Shown here one piece after another: positions 1 through 7,574 of a stretch of 14,418 bases of DNA. Made by a program: the position numbers and the translations under genes. This DNA comes from Ruminococcaceae bacterium UBA7101. GTDB lineage: Bacteria > Bacillota > Clostridia > Oscillospirales > Acutalibacteraceae. Position 1 is the stretch's first letter; each line of letters opens with the position of its first letter. The stretch spans positions 544 through 14,961 of the forward strand of contig DKYL01000030.1 of NCBI GenBank assembly GCA_002493325.1, given 5' to 3'. The notes beneath the pieces were generated by a model. The model saw only the letters and a program-made list of their open reading frames with translations. It had not been told where the DNA came from and made no database searches.

Positions 1-348
1 ATTTATAACGATATGTGCTATTTGTTTGAAAAGTACAAGCCTGAGGTTATGAGTATGGAAAAACTGTTTTATAATAATAATGCCAAAACAGTTATTGATG
101 TTGCACAGGCGAGGGGTGTTATTACCCTTTCTGCACAGAACTACGGTGTTGATATTTTTGAATATACGCCGCTGCAGGTTAAGCAGTCTGTTGTAGGCTA
201 CGGCAGGGCTGAAAAGAAGCAGGTGCAGGAAATGACGAGGGTTATGCTCGGTCTTGCTAAAATTCCGAAGCCTGACGATACTGCCGATGCTCTGGCAATG
301 GCAATCTGCCACGGTCACTGCTCAGGCTCGCTGATAAAAGGATTATAA
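1..348 (+). CDS. ruvC: Crossover junction endodeoxyribonuclease RuvC, 3' part (5' end outside window)
   Basis: RuvC is the dimeric, Mg-dependent nuclease that nicks Holliday junctions symmetrically after RuvAB branch migration. The reading frame is open from base 1, so this is about the last 115 residues of a protein usually near 160-175; the N-terminal strand with the first catalytic Asp lies upstream of the window. What remains is diagnostic. SMEKLFYNNN (from base 52) carries the Glu equivalent to E. coli E66. QARGVI follows, then EYTPLQVKQSVVGYGRAEKKQVQEM, split here as EYTPLQVKQ and GYGRAEKKQVQ, the junction-binding segment. PKPDDTADALAMAICH near the end carries the C-terminal catalytic acidic residues. 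An ATG at base 13 opens the longest complete ORF but lies inside the conserved fold and is not the start. ruvA begins 18 nt downstream, giving the classic ruvC-ruvA-ruvB order. Confidence 0.96.
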   Translation: MYNDMCYLFEKYKPEVMSMEKLFYNNNAKTVIDVAQARGVITLSAQNYGVDIFEYTPLQVKQSVVGYGRAEKKQVQEMTRVMLGLAKIPKPDDTADALAMAICHGHCSGSLIKGL

Positions 349-366
349 AAGATATAAGGTGATAAT

Positions 367-972
367 ATGCTTTACAATATAAGAGGTAAATTAACAGTAA
401 GTGATGTTAATTTTATAGTTGTCGAGTGCGGCAGTGTGGGCTTCAAGTGCTTTACTACACTGAATACTGTTAAAAATATAGGCAGAACCGGTGATGAGGT
501 TAATGTATTTACATATCTTTCAGTTCGTGAGGATGCAATGGATTTATACGGCTTTGCCACTCTTGATGAGCTTAATGCCTTCAAGCTGCTTATCAGCGTG
601 TCGGGAATCGGACCAAAGGCTGCCGCAGCAATTCTTTCCGAGCTTGCACCTGACAGACTGGCGGTTTGTATTGCATCGGGAGATGCCAAGGCTATTACCA
701 GAGCTCAGGGTGTGGGCAAAAAGACTGCTGAGCGTGTTGTGCTGGAGCTGAAGGACAAAATGGGCTCGATTGCAGTTGGTGACGCATCTGATGTTGTAAG
801 CTCTGTTGCTTCTGTCGGCGAAAGCTCAAATTCTGCTGAGGCGGTTGAGGCACTTGTTGCACTCGGCTATTCTCAGAGTGATGCGGCTGTGGTTGTGGGC
901 AGTATGGATAAATCGCTGTCAGTTGATGAAATGATTAGAAACGGATTAAAGCAGCTTGCTAAAAAGCTTTAA
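367..972 (+). CDS. ruvA: Holliday junction branch migration complex subunit RuvA
   Basis: RuvA tetramers bind the four-way junction and load RuvB hexamers on opposite arms. The 201-residue length is normal. Domain I (about 1-63) is the OB fold opening MLYNIRGKL. It includes VREDAMDLYGF, where E55 and D56 match the acidic-pin residues that keep duplex arms apart. Domain II holds two helix-hairpin-helix motifs, SVSGIGPKAAAAIL (78-90) and GVGKKTAERVVLELKDK (115-131). A flexible Ser/Val-rich linker (about 133-155) leads to domain III (about 156-201), the three-helix module that contacts RuvB; it carries EALVALGYSQSDA. The ATG at 367 is preceded by AAGGTGAT at a good distance. ruvB starts 14 nt past the stop, so the two are almost certainly co-transcribed. 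Confidence 0.98.
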   Translation: MLYNIRGKLTVSDVNFIVVECGSVGFKCFTTLNTVKNIGRTGDEVNVFTYLSVREDAMDLYGFATLDELNAFKLLISVSGIGPKAAAAILSELAPDRLAVCIASGDAKAITRAQGVGKKTAERVVLELKDKMGSIAVGDASDVVSSVASVGESSNSAEAVEALVALGYSQSDAAVVVGSMDKSLSVDEMIRNGLKQLAKKL

Positions 973-978
973 GGGGGT
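973..978 (+). promoter_or_regulatory. Ribosome binding site selecting the GTG start of ruvB
   Basis: GGGGGT directly follows the ruvA stop codon and ends 8 nt before GTG 987. The next in-frame ATG (1002) is 23 nt away. The spacing therefore supports the GTG as the initiator and suggests coupled translation of ruvA and ruvB. Confidence 0.6.
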
Positions 979-986
979 AATGCACC

Positions 987-2021
987 GTGCAGGAAACGGA
1001 AATGGATTTTGAAAACAGAATAATTACCTCTGATTTTACACCTGAGGATAACGATATTGAAAATTCGTTAAGACCTAAAACGCTTGATGATTATATCGGT
1101 CAGGATAAAATTAAGGAAAATTTAAAAATATATATTGAGGCGGCAAAAGGCAGGGGAGAGGCGCTCGACCACGTTCTGCTCTACGGTCCTCCGGGACTTG
1201 GAAAAACCACACTTGCAGGCATCATTGCAAATGAAATGGGCGTAAATATAAGAGTTACCTCAGGTCCAGCAATTGAAAAGCAGGGGGATCTTGCTGCATT
1301 GCTCACGAATCTGCAGGAGGGTGATGTGCTTTTTATTGATGAAATTCACCGCCTTAACCGACAGGTTGAAGAGGTTTTGTATCCTGCAATGGAGGACGGT
1401 GCACTGGATATCATTATCGGCAAGGGACCGTCTGCAAGGTCAATACGTCTTGATTTGCCGCATTTTACGCTTATTGGTGCTACAACACGCTCGGGTCAGC
1501 TTTCTGCACCACTGCGTGACCGATTCGGTGTGATTTTCAGGCTGGAGATGTATTCAAACGAGCAGCTTGCAACTATCGTTACAAGAAGTGCAGGAATACT
1601 TGAAATACCCATTGACGAAAAGGGTGCACTTGAAATTGCATCACGTTCAAGAGGAACACCTCGTATTGCTAACCGACTTCTCAAAAGGAGCCGTGATTTT
1701 GCACAGGTAAAATATGACGGTGTGATCAGTCTTGAGGCAGCGGAGGATGCTCTCAGTAAAATGGAGATTGACGGACTCGGTCTTGATAATATTGACAGAG
1801 TGCTGTTGACAGCAATGATAAAAAATTTCAACGGCGGTCCTGTGGGGCTTGAAACCATTGCCGCATCTATCGGTGAGGAAGCCGTTACAATTGAGGATGT
1901 TTATGAGCCGTATTTAATGCAAATCGGTTTTCTTTCACGTACACCGAGAGGAAGGTGTGCAACTGCTCTTGCTTACAGACATCTCGGCTTTGAGCAGGAC
2001 GGACAGCAGACATTGATATAA
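987..2021 (+). CDS. ruvB: Holliday junction branch migration ATPase RuvB (GTG start)
   Basis: RuvB is the hexameric AAA+ motor that pumps DNA through the RuvA-junction complex. The 344-residue protein shows RPKTLDDYIGQ near the N-terminus, Walker A GPPGLGKTT (67-75), Walker B LFIDEIH (115-121), sensor 1 GATTRSG (164-170), the arginine-finger segment LRDRFG (176-181) and sensor 2 GTPRIANR (223-230). A C-terminal winged helix follows, with GGPVGLETIA and GFLSRTPRGR, the latter the DNA-contacting part. The chosen start is GTG at 987, about 9 nt after the GGGGGT at 973-978. An in-frame ATG at 1002 would lose five residues but is too far from that site to be preferred. It sits 14 nt after ruvA and 30 nt before glmM, with no terminator between. 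Confidence 0.98.
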   Translation: MQETEMDFENRIITSDFTPEDNDIENSLRPKTLDDYIGQDKIKENLKIYIEAAKGRGEALDHVLLYGPPGLGKTTLAGIIANEMGVNIRVTSGPAIEKQGDLAALLTNLQEGDVLFIDEIHRLNRQVEEVLYPAMEDGALDIIIGKGPSARSIRLDLPHFTLIGATTRSGQLSAPLRDRFGVIFRLEMYSNEQLATIVTRSAGILEIPIDEKGALEIASRSRGTPRIANRLLKRSRDFAQVKYDGVISLEAAEDALSKMEIDGLGLDNIDRVLLTAMIKNFNGGPVGLETIAASIGEEAVTIEDVYEPYLMQIGFLSRTPRGRCATALAYRHLGFEQDGQQTLI

Positions 2022-2051
2022 AAATTTATTATTTATTGTGAGGCGTTTTGT

Positions 2052-3404
2052 ATGGGAAGATTATTTGGTACTGACGGTGTCAGAGGAATAGCGAACAAGG
2101 ATTTGACTGTTGAGCTTGCTCTTAAAATAGGCAGAGCGGCTGCAATGGTTTTGATTAAAGAATGTCATTCGGCAAAGCCTGCAGTTTTAATCGGCAAGGA
2201 CACAAGAGCATCAGGCGATATGCTTGAGGCGGCACTTACAGCAGGCTTTACTTCCGTTGGCTGCAATGTTGTATCCATCGGTGTAGTGCCTACTCCTGCA
2301 GTGGCTTATCTCACTGTTGAGTATGGCTGTGAGGCAGGTGTTATGATTTCGGCATCACACAATCCATGTGAATATAACGGCATTAAAATTTTTCAGAAAA
2401 ACGGCTATAAGCTTGATGATGCAATAGAAGAGGAAATTGAAAATATTATTCTCAATGACAGTGAGGAGATTCCTGTTAAGCTTGGCGGAGAGGTCGGCAA
2501 CAGAGTTTACTGCAAAACAGCACTGAGCGATTATGTATCTCACGTTATTTCCACTGCGTCAGTCCGCTTTGACGGAATGACCATTGCCCTTGACTGTGCA
2601 AACGGCAGTGCAAGCGTATGTGCGAAGGATATCTTTACAGGTCTTGGTGCAAAATGTATTATGCTGTCAGATACGCCTGACGGCGAAAATATCAACCTTC
2701 AATGCGGCTCAACGCATCCTGAGGAGTTAATGCATTTTGTTAAGAATGCGTCACTTGATTTAGGTCTTGCCTTTGACGGTGATGCCGACAGAATGTTGGC
2801 TGTGGATGAAAACGGCGAGCTTGTTGACGGTGACAAGGTTATAGCGATCTGCTCCAAGCGCTTAAAGAATGAAGGCAGACTTGCAAAAAATACTGCAGTT
2901 GTTACAGTAATGAGTAATATGGGCTTTTTCAAATTCTGTAAAGAAAATGGTATTGACTGCGCTAAAACCGCTGTTGGTGACAGATATGTTTTAGAGCGTA
3001 TGATTAAAGATGGATATAATATCGGCGGAGAGCAGAGCGGTCACGTTATTTTCCTTGACTATGCTACAACAGGTGACGGCGAGCTGTCAGGTGTTCAGCT
3101 TGTTGAAACGGTTGTCAAATCGGGCAAAAAGCTCAGTGAGCTTGCTGCTGTTATGCGTGTTTATCCTCAGGTGCTTATTAATGTTGAGGTTACTGCCGAG
3201 GGCAAGCAGAAATACAACAATGATGAATATATTATTTCTGCTGTGCAGGAGGCTGAAATGGAGCTTTCAGGCGACGGCAGAGTGCTTGTTCGTGTAAGCG
3301 GAACAGAGCCTTTGGTTCGTGTTATGCTTGAGGGTGCGGACATTGAACAGATTACAAAGCTCGGCAACAGAATTGCCGATGTTGTTAAAGAACGATTAGG
3401 ATAA
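2052..3404 (+). CDS. glmM: Phosphoglucosamine mutase GlmM
   Basis: GlmM interconverts glucosamine-6-phosphate and glucosamine-1-phosphate, the cytoplasmic step before GlmU makes UDP-GlcNAc for peptidoglycan and other envelope glycans. The 450-residue length is typical of the family. The protein opens MGRLFGTDGVRG. The active-site loop ISASHNP places the phosphoserine at S102, the same number as in the E. coli enzyme. The Mg-binding loop DGDADR spans 242-247 (D242, D244, D246), the sugar-binding loop GEQSG spans 326-330, and the phosphate-binding loop RVSGTEPLVRV spans 414-424. All four signature loops are intact, so it should be active, and the SGTEP/GEQSG types favour GlmM over phosphoglucomutase. 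GTGAGG at 2038-2043 is the ribosome binding site. In many Firmicutes glmM follows cdaA and ybbR; here it follows ruvB. Confidence 0.97.
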   Translation: MGRLFGTDGVRGIANKDLTVELALKIGRAAAMVLIKECHSAKPAVLIGKDTRASGDMLEAALTAGFTSVGCNVVSIGVVPTPAVAYLTVEYGCEAGVMISASHNPCEYNGIKIFQKNGYKLDDAIEEEIENIILNDSEEIPVKLGGEVGNRVYCKTALSDYVSHVISTASVRFDGMTIALDCANGSASVCAKDIFTGLGAKCIMLSDTPDGENINLQCGSTHPEELMHFVKNASLDLGLAFDGDADRMLAVDENGELVDGDKVIAICSKRLKNEGRLAKNTAVVTVMSNMGFFKFCKENGIDCAKTAVGDRYVLERMIKDGYNIGGEQSGHVIFLDYATTGDGELSGVQLVETVVKSGKKLSELAAVMRVYPQVLINVEVTAEGKQKYNNDEYIISAVQEAEMELSGDGRVLVRVSGTEPLVRVMLEGADIEQITKLGNRIADVVKERLG

Positions 3405-3412
3405 TTGGATTT

Positions 3413-4288
3413 ATGAGATATTCAACAGAATGGAAGGATTATGAGCTTATCGACTGCTCCTGCGGCGAAAAGCTCGAACGATGGGCAAGGGAAATTCTGA
3501 TTCGTCCCGACCCTCAGGTTATATGGAAAAGTGAAAAGGAGCACAGGCTCTGGTATCAGCCAAGTGCCAAATATAACCGTTCAAGAACAGGCGGCGGCAA
3601 ATGGCAGGTGTTTAAGCGAATGCCTGATGCCTGGCAGGTAAGATATAAGGATTTGACCTTTAATATCAAAACAATGGGCTTCAAGCATACCGGTCTGTTC
3701 CCTGAGCAGGCTGTTAACTGGGATTATACAAGAAAGCTTATCCGTGAAAGCGGACGTGAGGAGGTTAAGGTACTTAATCTCTTTGCCTATACAGGAGCTG
3801 CAACAGTTGCCTGCCTTAAGGAGGGCGCATCTGTTGTTCACGTTGATGCTTCAAAGGGTATGACCCAGTGGGCAAAGGAAAATGCAAAGCTCAGCGGTGT
3901 TGACGGTGAGGATGTTCGCTGGATAGTTGATGACTGTATGAAATTTGTTCAGCGTGAAATCAGACGCGGTAACAGGTATGACATAGTTATTCTTGACCCA
4001 CCAAGCTACGGCAGGGGACCCAAGGGTGAAATCTGGCATCTTGAGGACAGTATTTACGACTTTGTAAAGCTGGTTTCACAGGTGCTCAGTGATGAGCCCA
4101 TTATGGTTTTACTTAATTCATACACAACAGGCTTGTCATCCTCTGTTATGAAATATATACTTGATGATGTAATTACAAAAGAAAAAGGCGGTAAGGTAGA
4201 GGCGGATGAAATCGGATTGCCCGTTACGTCCAACGGTCAGGTGCTTCCCTGCGGTTCCTCTGCTATATGGACAAATGGCACTGATTGA
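3413..4288 (+). CDS. Class I SAM-dependent methyltransferase, RlmI-like catalytic domain without PUA
   Basis: This 291-residue protein has a Rossmann methyltransferase core: HTGLFPEQAVNWDY (92-105) before the fold, motif I NLFAYTGAAT (122-131), the acidic residue after strand 2 at D145 (VVHVDASKGM), VDD at 172-174 and the catalytic motif DPPSYGRG (195-202). These resemble the C-terminal catalytic domain of the COG1092 group, which includes the 23S rRNA cytosine methyltransferase RlmI. The N-terminal PUA domain of RlmI is absent; residues 1-80 instead are Trp- and charge-rich (ERWAREILIRPDPQVIW, WYQPSAKYNR). An rRNA or tRNA substrate is likely, but the modified base cannot be told from sequence. 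The gene starts 8 nt after glmM behind a weak site (TAGGAT, about 3397-3402). Its last 14 nt overlap ecfA1 in another frame. Confidence 0.88.
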   Translation: MRYSTEWKDYELIDCSCGEKLERWAREILIRPDPQVIWKSEKEHRLWYQPSAKYNRSRTGGGKWQVFKRMPDAWQVRYKDLTFNIKTMGFKHTGLFPEQAVNWDYTRKLIRESGREEVKVLNLFAYTGAATVACLKEGASVVHVDASKGMTQWAKENAKLSGVDGEDVRWIVDDCMKFVQREIRRGNRYDIVILDPPSYGRGPKGEIWHLEDSIYDFVKLVSQVLSDEPIMVLLNSYTTGLSSSVMKYILDDVITKEKGGKVEADEIGLPVTSNGQVLPCGSSAIWTNGTD

Positions 4289-5156
4289 ATTTAAAAATGT
4301 TGATTTTTCATATATGCTTGATGATGAAGATTCTGACAGCAGCAAGGATAATGCTGCAGAAAATAATTCAGGCAGGGAAATCAAAGTTTTGGAAAATCTG
4401 AATCTAAGCATTGAAAAAGGCTCGTTTGTTGCAGTGCTCGGTCATAACGGCTCGGGCAAATCAACGATTGCCAAGCTTACAAATGGAATACTGTTTCCTA
4501 AAAGCGGTCAGGTGCTTGTTGACGGGCAGGAAACAAAGGATGATGATACAATTTTTGATATAAGAAAAAAGGTTGGTATGGTTTTTCAGAATCCCGATAA
4601 TCAGATTGTTTCCTCAATAGTGGAGGAGGATGTTGCTTTCGGTGTTGAAAATCTTGGTATCCCATCCGATGAATGCCGAAGAAGAGTGGATGAGGCTTTG
4701 AAAACTGTGGGTATGTATGAATACCGAACAAAGTCACCAAGTAAGCTTTCAGGCGGTCAGAAGCAGCGTGTTGCCGTGGCAGGTATTATTGCTATGAAGC
4801 CTATGTGTATTGTTCTTGATGAGCCGACTGCCATGCTTGACCCAAGCGGCAGACGTGAGGTTATTGAAACCGTTAAGATGCTCAACCGCGAGGAGGGCAT
4901 AACAATCATACTTATAACCCACTATATGGATGAGGCTGTTCAGGCTGACAGAGTAGTGGTAATCGACAACGGAAAAATAAAAATGGATGACACGCCTGAA
5001 AATGTTTTTTCAAATGTTGATGAGCTTAAAGGATTGGGTCTTGATGTACCGCAGTCAACAGAGCTTGTGCACAGGCTTGGCATAAAGGGCAGCAAAACAG
5101 TGCTCAATGCCGACTCCTGTGTGGAATTATTAAAATCTCAGTTAGGAGCAGAATGA
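4275..5156 (+). CDS. ecfA1: ECF transporter ATPase subunit EcfA1
   Basis: EcfA1 is one of two ABC ATPases that power energy-coupling-factor uptake of vitamins and trace nutrients at the inner face of the membrane. From the ATG at 4275 it has 293 residues: Walker A GHNGSGKST (56-64), Q-loop FQNPDNQ (104-110), signature LSGGQKQR (158-165), Walker B CIVLDEP (178-184) and the switch histidine H216 (LITHYMDEA). The open frame extends upstream to an ATG at 4206, but those 23 residues do not resemble an ABC N-terminus and lie inside the methyltransferase gene. MALIEFKNVDFSY is the family start. There is no clear ribosome binding site before 4275, so coupling to the methyltransferase, which ends at 4288, is likely. 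An acidic insert of about 20 residues (about 15-35) sits between the first strand and Walker A. A four-base ATGA overlap leads into ecfA2. Confidence 0.95.
   Translation: MALIEFKNVDFSYMLDDEDSDSSKDNAAENNSGREIKVLENLNLSIEKGSFVAVLGHNGSGKSTIAKLTNGILFPKSGQVLVDGQETKDDDTIFDIRKKVGMVFQNPDNQIVSSIVEEDVAFGVENLGIPSDECRRRVDEALKTVGMYEYRTKSPSKLSGGQKQRVAVAGIIAMKPMCIVLDEPTAMLDPSGRREVIETVKMLNREEGITIILITHYMDEAVQADRVVVIDNGKIKMDDTPENVFSNVDELKGLGLDVPQSTELVHRLGIKGSKTVLNADSCVELLKSQLGAE
5144..5148 (+). promoter_or_regulatory. Ribosome binding site at the ecfA1/ecfA2 junction
   Basis: AGGAG lies within the last codons of ecfA1, 4 nt before ATG 5153 and 7 nt before ATG 5156. The spacing favours the second ATG. Either way the overlap suggests ribosomes pass from ecfA1 to ecfA2, which fits the 1:1 stoichiometry of the ATPases. 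Confidence 0.6.
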
Positions 5157-6022
5157 TGGCATATCTCGTCTGTGAAAATTTAAAATATTTATACAGCGTG
5201 GGTACTCCCTTTGAAACGGCTGCTATTGATGATATTAATCTTTCTGTTGATGAGGGTGAGCTTATCGGTATTATCGGTCATACAGGCTCGGGAAAGTCTA
5301 CACTTATACAGCATTTCAACGGTCTTTTGCAGCCCCACGGCGGCAAGGTTTTTGTTGACGGCAAGGACATATGGGCAAAGGGCAATAAAAAGAATATAAG
5401 ACAGGTTCGCTTTGCGGTGGGTCTGTGCTTTCAGTATCCTGAATATCAGATTTTTGAAGATACGGTTTATAAGGAAATTGCTTTCGGTCCGAAGCAGATG
5501 GGGCTTGACGATAAAGAAATTGACAGAAGAATAAGAGAAAGCATTCAGTATGTCGGTGTTTCACCTGATATTCTTGAAAAGTCACCCTTTGATTTGTCAG
5601 GCGGGCAGAAAAGAAGAGTTGCCATTGCATCCATTATTGCAATGGAGCCGAGAGTGCTGATTCTGGATGAGCCCTGCGCAGGTCTTGACCCAAAGGGCAG
5701 GGATACCATACTTGATTTGATTAAAAATTATCAGAGGCAGAAAGGCAATACAGTTCTTTTTGTTTCTCATTCAATGGAGGATGTTGCTAAAATCTGCAGT
5801 CGTGTTCTTGTTATGAATAAGGGCAGTGTGGCAATGTTCGGTGATGTTGACAGTGTTTATTCCTGTGGTGATGAACTGAAGAAAATGGGGCTTAATGTGC
5901 CTGAAATTACAGACATTTTTCTTAAACTCAAAGCAAGCGGTGTTGATTGCAAAACAAATATTTACACCGTTGAGCAGGGTGTTCAGGAATTTAAAAGGCT
6001 TACAGGGAGGTACTGCTTGTGA
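5153..6022 (+). CDS. ecfA2: ECF transporter ATPase subunit EcfA2
   Basis: EcfA2 pairs with EcfA1 to form the asymmetric ATPase dimer of the ECF module. In 289 residues it shows Walker A GHTGSGKST (42-50), Q-loop FQYPEYQ (93-99), signature LSGGQKRR (148-155), Walker B VLILDEP (168-174) and H206 (VSHSMED). The YPEYQ Q-loop, against NPDNQ in its partner, is the usual A1/A2 difference. Two adjacent ATG codons are possible starts. The first, at 5153, gives a 4-nt overlap with ecfA1. The second, at 5156, lies 7 nt from AGGAG and gives a 1-nt overlap. The products differ by one Met. The downstream junction with ecfT is also a 4-nt overlap. Confidence 0.95.
   Translation: MMAYLVCENLKYLYSVGTPFETAAIDDINLSVDEGELIGIIGHTGSGKSTLIQHFNGLLQPHGGKVFVDGKDIWAKGNKKNIRQVRFAVGLCFQYPEYQIFEDTVYKEIAFGPKQMGLDDKEIDRRIRESIQYVGVSPDILEKSPFDLSGGQKRRVAIASIIAMEPRVLILDEPCAGLDPKGRDTILDLIKNYQRQKGNTVLFVSHSMEDVAKICSRVLVMNKGSVAMFGDVDSVYSCGDELKKMGLNVPEITDIFLKLKASGVDCKTNIYTVEQGVQEFKRLTGRYCL
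6004..6010 (+). promoter_or_regulatory. Strong ribosome binding site selecting the GTG start of ecfT
   Basis: AGGGAGG inside the ecfA2 3' end is followed after 8 nt by GTG 6019. It supports the non-ATG start and the overlapping gene junction. Confidence 0.65.
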
Positions 6023-6831
6023 TTAAAGATATTACGATCGGTCAATATTTCCCGGGGAACTCTCTGCTGCATAAAATGGATGCCAGAATGAAAATTATTC
6101 TGGTGCTGTGTTTAATTGTTTCACTTTTTATCTGCAAAAATGTTGTTTCTCTGGCTGTTATGGTTGTGCTTTCCATTGTCATTGTTGCAGTGTCAAAAAT
6201 TCCGCCGAAAACAATTGCAAAAAGTATTAAGCCGCTTATAATCATCATTCTGATTACGGCAGTGCTTAATCTGTTTTACGGCTCAGGTGAGCCCCTTGTT
6301 CAGCTTGGCAGATTTAAAATAACGCTTGACGGCATTGAAACTGCGGTGTTTATGGCAGTGCGCATTATTCTGCTTGTGGTTATCAGCTCACTGCTGACCT
6401 ATACTACATCACCGAATGAGCTGACTGATTCGCTTGAAAGACTGCTTAAGCCGTTAAAGCTTGTTAAAATTGATGTTCATTCCATCGCAATGACAATGAC
6501 CATTGCACTAAGATTTATTCCTACACTCGTTGAGGAAATTGATAAAATTATGTCTGCACAGAAATCCCGTGGTGCAGATCTGGATTCGGGTAATTTGTTG
6601 CAAAGGGCTAAGGCACTGATTCCTGTGCTGATTCCCCTGTTCGTTTCATCCTTCAGAAGGGCAAATGAGCTTGCCTATGCTATGGAGTGCCGCTGTTACC
6701 GCGGCGGTGAGGGACGGACAAAAATGAAGGTTATGAAAATGACAGCAAGGGATTATATTTCTCTGGCTGCAGTTATATTCATTATGGCGGCTGTTATTGT
6801 GCTGAATAAGGTGTTTGCAGGTTTGATATGA
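6019..6831 (+). CDS. ecfT: ECF transporter transmembrane coupling subunit EcfT (GTG start)
   Basis: EcfT is the membrane scaffold linking the two ATPases to interchangeable substrate-binding S-components. The 270-residue protein opens IGQYFPGNSLLHKMDARMK, typical of the family. Hydrophobic helices lie at about 25-40, 43-60, 70-88, 107-128 and 247-266. The cytoplasmic coupling region holds the two short Arg-containing motifs that dock onto the ATPase grooves, SRG (183-185) and YRG (227-229, within ECRCYRGGEGR). FIPTLVEEIDKIMSAQ just before the first is also characteristic. The start is GTG 6019, 8 nt after AGGGAGG (6004-6010), overlapping the ecfA2 stop by 4 nt. No S-component gene is in the window, so this looks like the shared, group II type of ECF module whose S-components are encoded elsewhere. 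Confidence 0.95.
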   Translation: MIKDITIGQYFPGNSLLHKMDARMKIILVLCLIVSLFICKNVVSLAVMVVLSIVIVAVSKIPPKTIAKSIKPLIIIILITAVLNLFYGSGEPLVQLGRFKITLDGIETAVFMAVRIILLVVISSLLTYTTSPNELTDSLERLLKPLKLVKIDVHSIAMTMTIALRFIPTLVEEIDKIMSAQKSRGADLDSGNLLQRAKALIPVLIPLFVSSFRRANELAYAMECRCYRGGEGRTKMKVMKMTARDYISLAAVIFIMAAVIVLNKVFAGLI

Positions 6832-7562
6832 GAAATTTGATGGTAACAATCCGATATGACGGCTCAGCCTACCATGGCTGGCAGGTGCAGAAAAATGCTC
6901 TGACTGTTCAGGAGGTTTTCCAGAATGCTGTGGAAAAGGTGTTTGGCGAAAGACTTGATGTCAAGGGCTGCAGCAGGACAGATTCAGGCGTTCATGCAAA
7001 TATGTATTGTCTGACGCTTGAAACAGATATGCGTATATCGGAAACGGGTGTGGTTATGGCTCTTAATACACATCTTCCGAAGGATATTGCGGCAGTTGAC
7101 TGCTGTGAGGTTTCTGCTGATTTTCACCCACGATATTCTTGTGTTACCAAGGAATATGTTTATAAGGTTTATAATGGCGAAATCAGAAATCCTTTTTTTG
7201 CCGATTATGCACTTCATTACAGATTTAAGCTTGATGCGGATTATCTCGATAAAGAGGCGCAGGCATTTGTGGGCACGTATGATTACAGCGGATTCTGCTC
7301 AGCGAAAAGTGACGTTGAGGATACTGTAAGAACCGTCAAAGCCTTTCACGTATGGCGTGAGGGTGATATGGTTTATTTTAAGGTTGAGGCAGACGGCTTT
7401 TTATATAATATGGTAAGAATTATGGTCGGTACACTTCTGTTTGTTGCTCAGGGCAAGATAAAGCAGGGTGAGCTGACAGACATTATAAAATCGAAGGACA
7501 GAACAAGGGCAGGCAAAACAGCACCTCCCCAGGGACTGTATCTGAACAGAGTTAATTATTAA
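6828..7562 (+). CDS. truA: tRNA pseudouridine(38-40) synthase TruA
   Basis: TruA isomerises uridines 38-40 in the anticodon stem-loop of many tRNAs to pseudouridine. The 244-residue length is normal. The N-terminal strand TIRYDGSAYHGWQVQ (7-21) leads to the catalytic motif CSRTDSGVHA, with nucleophilic D52. Further family segments are KEYVYKVYNG, the mid-protein YDYSGFC, DGFLYNMVRIMVGTL and the C-terminal PPQGLYL. The ATG at 6828 overlaps the ecfT stop as ATGA. A second Met at residue 5 would remove only MRNL and cannot be excluded. Association with ecfA1A2T is a recurrent Firmicutes gene order and strengthens both assignments. Confidence 0.97.
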   Translation: MRNLMVTIRYDGSAYHGWQVQKNALTVQEVFQNAVEKVFGERLDVKGCSRTDSGVHANMYCLTLETDMRISETGVVMALNTHLPKDIAAVDCCEVSADFHPRYSCVTKEYVYKVYNGEIRNPFFADYALHYRFKLDADYLDKEAQAFVGTYDYSGFCSAKSDVEDTVRTVKAFHVWREGDMVYFKVEADGFLYNMVRIMVGTLLFVAQGKIKQGELTDIIKSKDRTRAGKTAPPQGLYLNRVNY

Positions 7563-7574
7563 GGCGGTGAAAAT

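Noticed and set aside
372..689. 105-residue open frame on the - strand across ruvA
   Set aside because: It is antisense to a clearly conserved gene, is Ser/Ala-rich as expected of a shadow frame, and has no ribosome binding site or recognisable domain.
1496..1858. 120-residue open frame on the - strand across ruvB
   Set aside because: A shadow of conserved RuvB coding sequence; composition is Ser/Leu/Ile-rich without any domain signal.
4206..4274. 23-residue N-terminal extension of EcfA1 from an upstream in-frame ATG
   Set aside because: The extension lies wholly inside the methyltransferase gene and does not look like an ABC ATPase N-terminus; MALIEFKNVDFSY at 4275 does.
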